Below, in pieces: positions 6,354-12,727 of a stretch of DNA of 24,885 nt. The DNA lies in IMG/VR virus record IMGVR_UViG_3300006332_000115, positions 1 through 24,885 of that record; one strand, given 5' to 3'. The notes beneath the pieces are model-generated. The model searched no databases. It saw only the letters and a list, made by a program, of their open reading frames with translations, and was not told the DNA's origin. This DNA comes from a virus. The first letter of the stretch is position 1. Every line of letters starts with the position of its first letter. Position numbers and translations under genes: made by a program.

Positions 6354-7036
6354 TTCTTCTTAGTGGGTTGTTTTTGTTTATCTTGTGCTGATAAAACAGC
6401 AATTGGCACTACATCATTACAAAGTGAGACAAAATCAGTTCCCGGTTTAAGTGTAAAACCTCTTTGCATGAATCTTGTGCAGTTATCTATGCGAACAAGC
6501 TCATAATCGAGCCGTTGTTTTTGTAATTCCTTCTCAGCAATCTTTTTACATATATCAACAGACTTTCTATCTAGTGGTACCATGAAAGACATCTGTACTC
6601 CCCAGTTATGAGTTATATTATAAGACTCAGGATCGTACGGTTTACCTTCAGTACCTAGATAGTAGGGTGAAAGGCTCATAACGGGACCGTTACAAACCAC
6701 TCCCCTACCGTATTGTTGCCGTGAAACTCCAGAATTGTTCTGGAATTGCACAGCTTGGTTCGTTACATTTCCTGTCGCAGCAGCTGAAGTCTGAGGGTTT
6801 AACACTGTATTCCCATCTTCAGCTTTAACTGGTACTCCTGCTCCTATTGAGAGAAGACTGACAAGGAAGTAGTTAGCGAAGTTGTATCTATTGTTCTGTT
6901 TATATCTGTTACTTCGATTACTCCTGCAGCTCTGTTCACTATTTCTAGTTGAAAGTTCTGACCGGGAGTTGTTATATCGAAATTTGTTGCATGATCGTTT
7001 ATATGACCTGAAGGGGTTATATTGTGACCAGTCCAA
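6350..7036 (-). CDS. Exported conserved cyanophage protein, start uncertain
   Basis: The part downstream of residue 73 looks like a real, conserved protein: TGNVTNQAVQFQNNSGVSRQQYG, a Cys in VVCNGP, LSPYYLGTEG, NWGVQMSFMVPLD, then a C-terminal helical region with Cys residues and a Lys-rich tail. I recall this arrangement in hypothetical proteins of marine cyanophages. Residues 55-72 (YFLVSLLSIGAGVPVKA) read as a signal peptide core with an AxA-like end. The only in-frame ATG, at 7036, puts 53 Ser/Asn/Arg-rich residues before that core, all inside the overlapping 118-residue gene, and these look like out-of-frame translation. No ATG, GTG or TTG lies nearer. A rare start codon, a -1 frameshift from the upstream gene, or a sequence error are possible. 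Function unknown; export to membrane or periplasm is inferred. Confidence 0.7.
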   Translation of the reverse strand: MDWSQYNPFRSYKRSCNKFRYNNSRSELSTRNSEQSCRSNRSNRYKQNNRYNFANYFLVSLLSIGAGVPVKAEDGNTVLNPQTSAAATGNVTNQAVQFQNNSGVSRQQYGRGVVCNGPVMSLSPYYLGTEGKPYDPESYNITHNWGVQMSFMVPLDRKSVDICKKIAEKELQKQRLDYELVRIDNCTRFMQRGFTLKPGTDFVSLCNDVVPIAVLSAQDKQKQPTKKK

Positions 7037-7200
7037 CTGGAATAATCGCCTCCGTATACTGTGGTTTGTATGGTTTCTACGATTTGTTGAGTAGAGTTTG
7101 TAGTACTATTCATACTACCTTGGGTGAAAGCAGGGGTGACTGTATTTGCTCTAGCTGCAGCTGGAAATAGTAGCAGCAAAAATAGTAAATACTTGTTCAT
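6844..7200 (-). CDS. Secreted hypothetical protein with signal peptide (118 aa)
   Basis: This 118-residue protein has a textbook signal peptide, MNKYLLFLLLLFPAAARA, with predicted cleavage before NTVTP. The mature part is rich in Thr, Asn and Ser with alternating hydrophobic residues, suggesting beta structure (for example QQIVETIQTTVYGG, NFQLEIVNRAAGVIEVTDI). The start overlaps the holin gene stop (ATGA). Its last 193 bases overlap the next gene in another frame if that gene begins at 7036. I recall similar paired proteins in cyanophages without known function. An envelope or lysis role is suggested by its place after a holin candidate. Confidence 0.8.
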   Translation of the reverse strand: MNKYLLFLLLLFPAAARANTVTPAFTQGSMNSTTNSTQQIVETIQTTVYGGDYSSWTGHNITPSGHINDHATNFDITTPGQNFQLEIVNRAAGVIEVTDINRTIDTTSLTTSLSVFSQ

Positions 7201-7499
7201 TCTGGTTTCTTTTTAGCCATAGGACAATTTACTGGACCTTGTTTTTTATTGTTGCCTGTAGTAAGGCCAAAGGTCGCTAATGCTCCAGTAAAGACACTAG
7301 CAACGAACGTGATATCAGAATTACCTGACTTCTTAACCATAGGTATTTCTACGTAGTTCATTGTGATTATAAAACCACTCCAAACTACAACACCTAAACG
7401 TACAAATGTACCAAGAATCTGTATTTGATGTTCTTGATCTTCTGCCGCATCCTTCAGTTTACTCAGAAGGTTTTTTGGTTTTTCCTGTGGGGTTTCCAT
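7197..7499 (-). CDS. Two-transmembrane protein, holin candidate
   Basis: This protein has 100 residues from the ATG at 7499; a TTG at 7526 would add nine. The N-terminal part (METPQEKPKNLLSKLKDAAED) is charged, followed by two membrane segments at about 28-50 (containing VRLGVVVWSGFIITMNYV) and 62-81 (ITFVASVFTGALATFGLTTG), with a short charged loop and a Lys-rich C-terminus. Size, two helices and basic tail fit class II holins, which form pores that start lysis; the family is also common in cyanophages as an unnamed membrane protein. It overlaps the preceding gene by 41 bases and the next by four (ATGA). No endolysin is seen in this window, so lysis function is inferred from topology and place only. 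Confidence 0.7.
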   Translation of the reverse strand: METPQEKPKNLLSKLKDAAEDQEHQIQILGTFVRLGVVVWSGFIITMNYVEIPMVKKSGNSDITFVASVFTGALATFGLTTGNNKKQGPVNCPMAKKKPE

Positions 7500-7947
7500 T
7501 AAATTTCTTTTGTATTCGTTTTGCAATCTGCATAATGATAGGTTTCATTACTTTAACAGTTTGCTTAAATAACGAAGTCACAGTAAGGGTGGCTATAACG
7601 CTCACTGACGCTGTAGTTCCTGCAGTCACGAGTATTTCTTCTTTGGGAACTGGAAACGTCAGGTCAGTGAATGGTATATCTATACGTTTAACTTCAGCAG
7701 CTTCTTGCTTTGGTTTGGGTGGTTTACCTTCTTGTTTTCTTGCTAGTTCTTCTTCCATAATCTCTTCCAAATCAGCTGTAATAACACCTGTAGGTGGTGC
7801 TAAAACACTTGGAGCTACAACTATAGTCGGAAAACTAGGTATATCTGCTGTAGGTTGCTCTAATGTCGGTGTTGCTATATCTATAGCACCCGGAATAGTC
7901 AAAGCATCAGGTAGAGTTATAGAAGGAAAGAGTGGTTCATCTCCCAT
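7459..7947 (-). CDS. Proline-rich protein with one membrane segment
   Basis: This 162-residue protein has an N-terminal half rich in Pro/Ile/Thr (repeating P-x-x-x-P spacing, about 8-53), a charged middle (60-90, EEIMEEELARKQEGKPPKPK), a conserved-looking IPFTDLTFPVPKEE stretch (91-104) and one hydrophobic segment (about 105-127, rich in Val, Thr and Ala), followed by a basic amphipathic tail. I recall comparable proteins in marine cyanophages, listed as structural or hypothetical. It starts five bases after the halogenase-like gene. The Pro-rich arm and single helix could span periplasm and membrane like a spanin, but there is no signal peptide or lipobox, so this is only a possibility. Confidence 0.72.
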   Translation of the reverse strand: MGDEPLFPSITLPDALTIPGAIDIATPTLEQPTADIPSFPTIVVAPSVLAPPTGVITADLEEIMEEELARKQEGKPPKPKQEAAEVKRIDIPFTDLTFPVPKEEILVTAGTTASVSVIATLTVTSLFKQTVKVMKPIIMQIAKRIQKKFNGNPTGKTKKPSE

Positions 7948-7952
7948 ATTTA

Positions 7953-8999
7953 TTAAGTATTATTTTCCCAAATATCAAATGATTGCTTCCTCCATTGACC
8001 GTACATTCCTCCTTGAATAGGTTTTTCAATAGGAGTGAAAGGTAGTGTTTTGACATAGTTCCAAAAAGGACTATCAAATTTTGAACCTGTCTTGTAATGC
8101 CATAAAACAAAATTTGCAATCGTATCAACTTCTTTATGCAGTAAATGTAAGCATTGAGGAATGTCTACCTTGTTGATAAAACGATCATAACCAACCCTCG
8201 CAATATATAAATACAACCCCGTAGCTGTAGCTTCTAACGGCTCGATGAATGCACACTGATTACCATTTAACAAAGTACGTTCACCAACAAAGGGATTAAA
8301 AGAACAGTAATTGTCAAACTTCATTGAATGTTCTATTTCTTCTACACCAAAGCGTTCTTGGAAGTCTTTAGTTGCTTCTTTCTTAGAAGTCAAATCTGCG
8401 TTATATAGATAACCAAGACTTAATTTATCTTCAGTAGGAACAACAAAAGTCCAACCATTAGGAGTTGCTTGTGCTTCAGTCCAGAGTAAATCTCTTTTAG
8501 GTAAGCTTGCAAGTAAAACGGAATTAATAGGATTAACAATAGTATCTAAGTTATCTTTGTCTCTAGCCTTTCGACCACGACAATCAATAATAAAATCAGC
8601 GTCAATTTCTTTTTCTGGATCAGTGATTTTTTGTTCTATAACATTAAACTTTCCACTAGATAAAACAGCATCACTTAATTTCTTAGGAGTGTAGTGAATC
8701 GATACTTGATCCATTGAGTAGAAGTCATGAAAAATATGATCTTTCTTTGTACCCCAATTCTTATATAGAACCCCTGTTTTTAATGTTGCTCCAATAGGAT
8801 TATTAAACCAATTAAAATCTAAACAAGTAGAAATTAACCCTGTTACAGGGATTGTTGTTCCTTGTCCAACTCTTTCTATTGGGTGGTGTTCAGAGTCATG
8901 ATATAAATCAATTTCTAAATCTGGTTCGTATAGCCTCCAATGAAGTGCTGAAACGCAACCAGCATTACCAGCACCAATAACTGCTAGTTTATTTACCAA
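7953..8999 (-). CDS. Flavin-dependent tryptophan halogenase-like protein
   Basis: This 348-residue flavoprotein shows a Rossmann FAD motif GAGNAG (9-14) after KLAVI, a VGQGTTIPV segment (44-52), ATLKTGVLYKNWG (71-83) with Lys74 at the place of the catalytic lysine that forms or positions hypohalous acid, NGWTFVVP (181-188) standing where canonical enzymes have GWxWxIP, and FIEPLEAT (251-258) containing the equivalent of the substrate-side Glu (Glu256). It is clearly shorter than typical tryptophan halogenases (over 500), and the second Trp of GWxWxIP is Phe, so activity and substrate are open. PrnA-like genes are known from T4-like cyanophages. The start is a TTG at 8999 overlapping the preceding small gene by 11 bases; no in-frame ATG lies near. 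It occupies an accessory slot between tail genes and the membrane proteins. Confidence 0.85.
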   Translation of the reverse strand: MVNKLAVIGAGNAGCVSALHWRLYEPDLEIDLYHDSEHHPIERVGQGTTIPVTGLISTCLDFNWFNNPIGATLKTGVLYKNWGTKKDHIFHDFYSMDQVSIHYTPKKLSDAVLSSGKFNVIEQKITDPEKEIDADFIIDCRGRKARDKDNLDTIVNPINSVLLASLPKRDLLWTEAQATPNGWTFVVPTEDKLSLGYLYNADLTSKKEATKDFQERFGVEEIEHSMKFDNYCSFNPFVGERTLLNGNQCAFIEPLEATATGLYLYIARVGYDRFINKVDIPQCLHLLHKEVDTIANFVLWHYKTGSKFDSPFWNYVKTLPFTPIEKPIQGGMYGQWRKQSFDIWENNT

Positions 9000-9132
9000 T
9001 GTTAACGTCGTGTTGTTTTAAATGATCTATATAAAATTGTGCCATTTTTTCACTTTGGGTATTATCAGGAGCGTCTGATAATTCAAGAGTGTGTTTTTTA
9101 TTATTTGAGTCTGTGTATTCTAATTTAGCCAT
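8989..9132 (-). CDS. Small hypothetical protein (47 aa)
   Basis: A 47-residue frame fills the gap between the glycine-rich tip protein and the halogenase-like gene, overlapping the latter by 11 bases. The sequence is polar and mixed-charge (starting MAKLEYTDSNNKKHTLELSD), with a possible helix MAQFYIDHLKQH near the C-terminus. No Shine-Dalgarno sequence is visible; the leader is A/T-only. No family is recognised. Support comes from its fit into the gap and protein-like composition. Confidence 0.6.
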   Translation of the reverse strand: MAKLEYTDSNNKKHTLELSDAPDNTQSEKMAQFYIDHLKQHDVNIGK

Positions 9133-9155
9133 AATTTTTTAATAATTAATTCATT

Positions 9156-10028
9156 TTAAACGTCTGCACAAGCACTGGGGAAGGTTCTTGTATCACCCGG
9201 CCATATAATCCTTACAGCACCGTTAGCAGCTACGGGAAAAGCCTCTGAACAACTTCGACCACTTGAAGGTCCACCTCTACCGCCACCATAGCTTCTACCA
9301 TTTATATTGTAATTTTGACATTTGGTCTCACCTCCCGTATTATTACAGCCACCATTACCTTGTCCGTCACCACCTTGGCCACCAACAGCAGTATTAGTTC
9401 CACCTAGACCGCCAGTTGAGGAAACTGTAGTTCCAATTAAACCAGAACCACCGCCACCGCCACCGCCGTTACAACCGCCTACGTTACTACTATGACCACC
9501 AGCACCACCACCGTCACTACCAGCTGGAGCATCATTCCCAGCAGCACCTTGAGCAGCATCAGCACCATCTCCATTATATCCACCTGCTCCTCCTCCTCCT
9601 GCGCCCCAACGCCAGCCACCCCAATAGGAGACTACTCCGCCAGCACCACCATCTCCGCCACCATCTCTTTCACTACCTGAACTAGCTCCTCCAGTCATAC
9701 CATAAGCACCACCAGCTCTAAGAGTACTAAGATCAATAAACCATGAAGATCCAGAGGTGTTTCCACTACCCTGTTGTCCAGCTAATCCGACTTGAAGAGA
9801 TATTGAAGCACCGGGTGTTACGGTGATGTTATTACCGTAAGCTAGAGCACCACCACCGCCACCGTTTTGGCTGGCATCATCACTTCCTGCACCTATACAA
9901 ACCACGCTAACTGACGTGACTCCGTTAGGAACGGTCCAACTATTACTTCCAGTTGATGTGAACACAACTTGTCCGGGTGGCTCAGGGGGAACACCGCCGC
10001 CACCTAATAACATTTGTTGTATAGGCAT
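9156..10028 (-). CDS. Glycine-rich tail tip / adhesin-like protein
   Basis: This 290-residue protein has an N-terminal beta-type region (VVFTSTGSNSWTVPNGVTSV, about 21-40), a long central region dominated by Gly-Gly runs (about 50-260), scattered Cys and Asn, and a C-terminal GAVRIIWPGDTRTFPSAC motif that I recall at the ends of glycine-rich tail proteins in marine phages. Polyglycine-type sheets of this kind occur at the receptor-binding tip of long tail fibres such as gp38 of T2/S16-type phages. Its ATG overlaps the tail fibre stop (TAATG), so the two are translated together and probably work together in host recognition. A (CCACCG)3 tract at 9448-9468 encodes in-frame glycines. Confidence 0.8.
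   Translation of the reverse strand: MPIQQMLLGGGGVPPEPPGQVVFTSTGSNSWTVPNGVTSVSVVCIGAGSDDASQNGGGGGALAYGNNITVTPGASISLQVGLAGQQGSGNTSGSSWFIDLSTLRAGGAYGMTGGASSGSERDGGGDGGAGGVVSYWGGWRWGAGGGGAGGYNGDGADAAQGAAGNDAPAGSDGGGAGGHSSNVGGCNGGGGGGGSGLIGTTVSSTGGLGGTNTAVGGQGGDGQGNGGCNNTGGETKCQNYNINGRSYGGGRGGPSSGRSCSEAFPVAANGAVRIIWPGDTRTFPSACADV
9448..9468. repeat. (CCACCG)3 plus CCG microsatellite in adhesin gene
   Basis: Three perfect hexamers followed by CCG encode a run of glycines in frame on the minus strand. A change by whole hexamers would keep the reading frame and alter only the glycine run length. Confidence 0.85.
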
Positions 10029-12712
10029 TAAGTTAACCCCGCACCTGAGATGTAAGCAGTATCAGCTGCTGTGAAAAGCAATGTAGCCATTCCTCTAGTA
10101 CCAAGCGTGCGGTTAGCATTAGTTCCGTCTGCAGCATTGTACATGTTTGTACCCTTAGTGATGGTTAAATTACCAGCCGTATTATTCACGATAGTTATAG
10201 CTTGACCTGCTGAGAAAACGCTGTCAGGAACTGTAATATTTCCACTAGCTAAGATATGCTTTCCTGCGTCTCCTGCAACCAAGGTATAAGCCCCTGCTTG
10301 AGTGTTTTGAACAATCGTTCTTAACTCACCTGTACTATCGGTAACTGATCCAGTAACGGTTACTCCCGCCGCTGTCGTGGTTAATCTGACATTACCCGAA
10401 TTGTATAAATAAAGAGCACCTGCAGCCGTTCTATAAATGTCATAGTGATTTGTGGTTCCATTATTTGAACCTATCGACCAATCTAAATATTCTGCATTTC
10501 CATAATGTGTGAACCGTGCGTCTCCATCATCTTGAACATAAAATCTAAAACCAGTAGCGAGATTATTGTGATATGTCTCATTACCTATTCGACCATACCA
10601 AACATTATCATCATCCCCAGAAATATTAATTACTGGTCCTGTACTTCCGTCATCTGTAAATGAAGCTGAACCAGCGGAAATTGTTCCTGTTACTGTTGCT
10701 CCGTCCGAGGTAGTTTCTATTTTTTTAGTACCGTCGTGATACAGCTCTACAGCGGCATCATTTTTAAATATTGCAGATTCTTTTGTTCCATATTTTATAT
10801 GAATATCCCCAGAATCTGAAGTTTTATCAATAATAAAATCAGCAGTTGAAGTATGTTTTACATAGGTTATGCCGGGTACACCTGTTAAATGATAAACCTC
10901 TAAATCTAAATCATTACCAAATCTAGCGTAAATATTATCGTTAAACGCAATACTTCCTGTAAATGTACCACCAGTTTTAGGCATTAAATCACTGACAGCT
11001 GTTATACCGCCTTGCCAAGCACTACCGTTATAAACTTGTAATTCATTAGAAGATGTATTGAAATACAAGTCACCAGCAGCTAGTGAGTTACTACCACCAT
11101 CAGTAGAAGGAGCTGAAGAAGCTATTTGATATAAATCATTAAAATTATTAACGTTAGTTATGTTACTTGCAACTGTATTAACATTTGCTATCGAACCTCC
11201 AACGTTAGTAACATTAGTATTGTTATTAGCAACAGTTGTTACGTTAGCTGAAATACCAGCGACTGTAGTTACATTTGCAGAGATACCAGCAACTGTAGTT
11301 ATATTCCCTGCGATACCTGCAACTGTTGTAACTTCAGTTGCTTTAGGTGTTAATCTATGGAATGTATATTCATTTAATGTAGTAGTTGTTTCTACTAACA
11401 TTCCAAAACCAGCTGCATAAGTAGTGTTTTGTGTTAAACCAGTTATGTTAACAGCCGTACCACCTACTGTTTGAGCAATACTATTATTACTTGTTACACC
11501 GCTTCCTGTAACTATATTTTCAGAAAGTGCTTTAATACTAACAATAGTACCAGTACCATTATTTACATCAGGGTTAGCGTTTGGGAAATGGTTTTCACTT
11601 GCTATTGCAACAAAACCACCTACATCATCAACAAGATCAATAATTCTATCATTAATAGCAGCAGTTGTAGCTATTGTTGTATCATTATCAGGAAAGGCAT
11701 CACCATCTTTAATAGTATCCCCTGTGCTTACATTAAAGTATCTAGCATCAGAAGCTGAAGTAGTGAAAAATGTAGAATCATCAACACTATGTGCAGCTTG
11801 TTCAGAGTTAGTTACAGTAGCCGCTGCTGCTAAAGCTGTAGCTGTAGCTGCATTACCTGTACAAGACCCAGATGAGCCAGATGTATTACCAGTGACATTA
11901 CCTACAAATGAAGTAGCAGTTAAAGCACCTGTTGAAGGATTATAAGTAAAACCACTGTCAGTCTCAGCACCTTGAGCACCTGAAACACCATCTACAAATA
12001 CAGGATAAACTGTTTCATCGGCAGTATTGTTTGCAGTTGTAGTGAAGGTAACAGCATTACCACTAATATCACCTGTAAATGTAGAAGCTGTAACTGTACC
12101 ATCAAAAGTAGCTGCACCTGTTACATCTAATGTACCGGGTATATCTACATTATTAGTCCATTCAACATCACTACCATTCGCAGCTGTTTGTATTAATTGT
12201 CTAGCAGCACCATCTTGTAAATTACTTACTGGTAGTTCTGTAATTTTTGCAGTTATTCTATTCTCAATTGCTTTAGTAGTAGCAATTCTAGTATCATCTG
12301 TTGTATACCACGTCTCTGTACTATCTATTGTTTCATCACCTTCGGACCAAGCCTTACCTAATTTGTCATGTGCTTCTTGTGTTACATATAAATTCTGTAA
12401 AGCATTTTCATTTAAATCATTAGCTCGTATAGCTGAACCGGGGTAGAAAGTAGCTCTTAAAGCTTCATCATCTGTATCACGATAAAGCCTTATAGCTACT
12501 GAACTTTTTGGTGCTCCACCAGCTTCTTGATAAGTTGTAGCACCTCCTGAAGGAGCACTAAATCTTATTGTAGTGGCATTATGTAAGGACCAGTTAGTTG
12601 TAATAACGCCTCCAAGACTTACTTTAATGTCTGTTTCGGCTAAATATGGGAATGTAAAAGAGTAATCGACGGTGGAACCGTTACCCGTAAAAAGATTTTC
12701 AATTGTTGCCAT
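10028..12712 (-). CDS. Tail fibre protein (T7 gp17-like N-terminus)
   Basis: This 894-residue fibre has an N-terminal domain (about 1-150) starting MATIENLFTGNGSTVDYSFT and including KVSLGGVITTNW, AIRLYRDTDDEAL and a helical ANDLNENALQNLYVTQEAHD stretch, the signature of the T7 gp17 tail-attachment domain that docks on the tail tube. After it come Ser/Thr/Gly/Asn-rich shaft-like regions, a decapeptide repeat array (DNA 11153-11332), a DLYFNTSSNELQVYNGSAW segment, and HDGTKKIETTSDGATVTGT repeats; the C-terminus (AGKHILASGNITVPDS to ISGAGLT) looks like a beta-rich tip. It follows the gp16-like gene by 15 bases with AAGG before the ATG and overlaps the glycine-rich tip gene. It determines host contact; C-terminal specificity cannot be predicted. 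Confidence 0.92.
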   Translation of the reverse strand: MATIENLFTGNGSTVDYSFTFPYLAETDIKVSLGGVITTNWSLHNATTIRFSAPSGGATTYQEAGGAPKSSVAIRLYRDTDDEALRATFYPGSAIRANDLNENALQNLYVTQEAHDKLGKAWSEGDETIDSTETWYTTDDTRIATTKAIENRITAKITELPVSNLQDGAARQLIQTAANGSDVEWTNNVDIPGTLDVTGAATFDGTVTASTFTGDISGNAVTFTTTANNTADETVYPVFVDGVSGAQGAETDSGFTYNPSTGALTATSFVGNVTGNTSGSSGSCTGNAATATALAAAATVTNSEQAAHSVDDSTFFTTSASDARYFNVSTGDTIKDGDAFPDNDTTIATTAAINDRIIDLVDDVGGFVAIASENHFPNANPDVNNGTGTIVSIKALSENIVTGSGVTSNNSIAQTVGGTAVNITGLTQNTTYAAGFGMLVETTTTLNEYTFHRLTPKATEVTTVAGIAGNITTVAGISANVTTVAGISANVTTVANNNTNVTNVGGSIANVNTVASNITNVNNFNDLYQIASSAPSTDGGSNSLAAGDLYFNTSSNELQVYNGSAWQGGITAVSDLMPKTGGTFTGSIAFNDNIYARFGNDLDLEVYHLTGVPGITYVKHTSTADFIIDKTSDSGDIHIKYGTKESAIFKNDAAVELYHDGTKKIETTSDGATVTGTISAGSASFTDDGSTGPVINISGDDDNVWYGRIGNETYHNNLATGFRFYVQDDGDARFTHYGNAEYLDWSIGSNNGTTNHYDIYRTAAGALYLYNSGNVRLTTTAAGVTVTGSVTDSTGELRTIVQNTQAGAYTLVAGDAGKHILASGNITVPDSVFSAGQAITIVNNTAGNLTITKGTNMYNAADGTNANRTLGTRGMATLLFTAADTAYISGAGLT
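11153..11332 (-). repeat. Six-copy 30-base repeat coding decapeptides in tail fibre
   Basis: Six successive ten-residue units of the form V-T-T-V-A-G-I-S-A-N with drift (for example ITTVAGISAN, VTTVAGISAN, VTTVANNNTN, VTNVGGSIAN, VNTVASNITN) are encoded here. Consecutive copies in the middle are nearly identical at DNA level. This is probably a coiled or beta-prism shaft segment that lengthens or shortens by recombination between units. Confidence 0.8.
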
Positions 12713-12727
12713 AATACCTTGTGTTGT

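Noticed and set aside
7406-8020. A 204-codon plus-strand frame
   Set aside because: It runs antisense to three tightly overlapping minus-strand genes and has low-complexity Ser/Val composition typical of antisense frames.
11160-12446. Several plus-strand open frames opposite the tail fibre
   Set aside because: They are mirrors of the repetitive Thr/Val/Ala codons of the fibre gene and have no ribosome binding sites or recognisable products.
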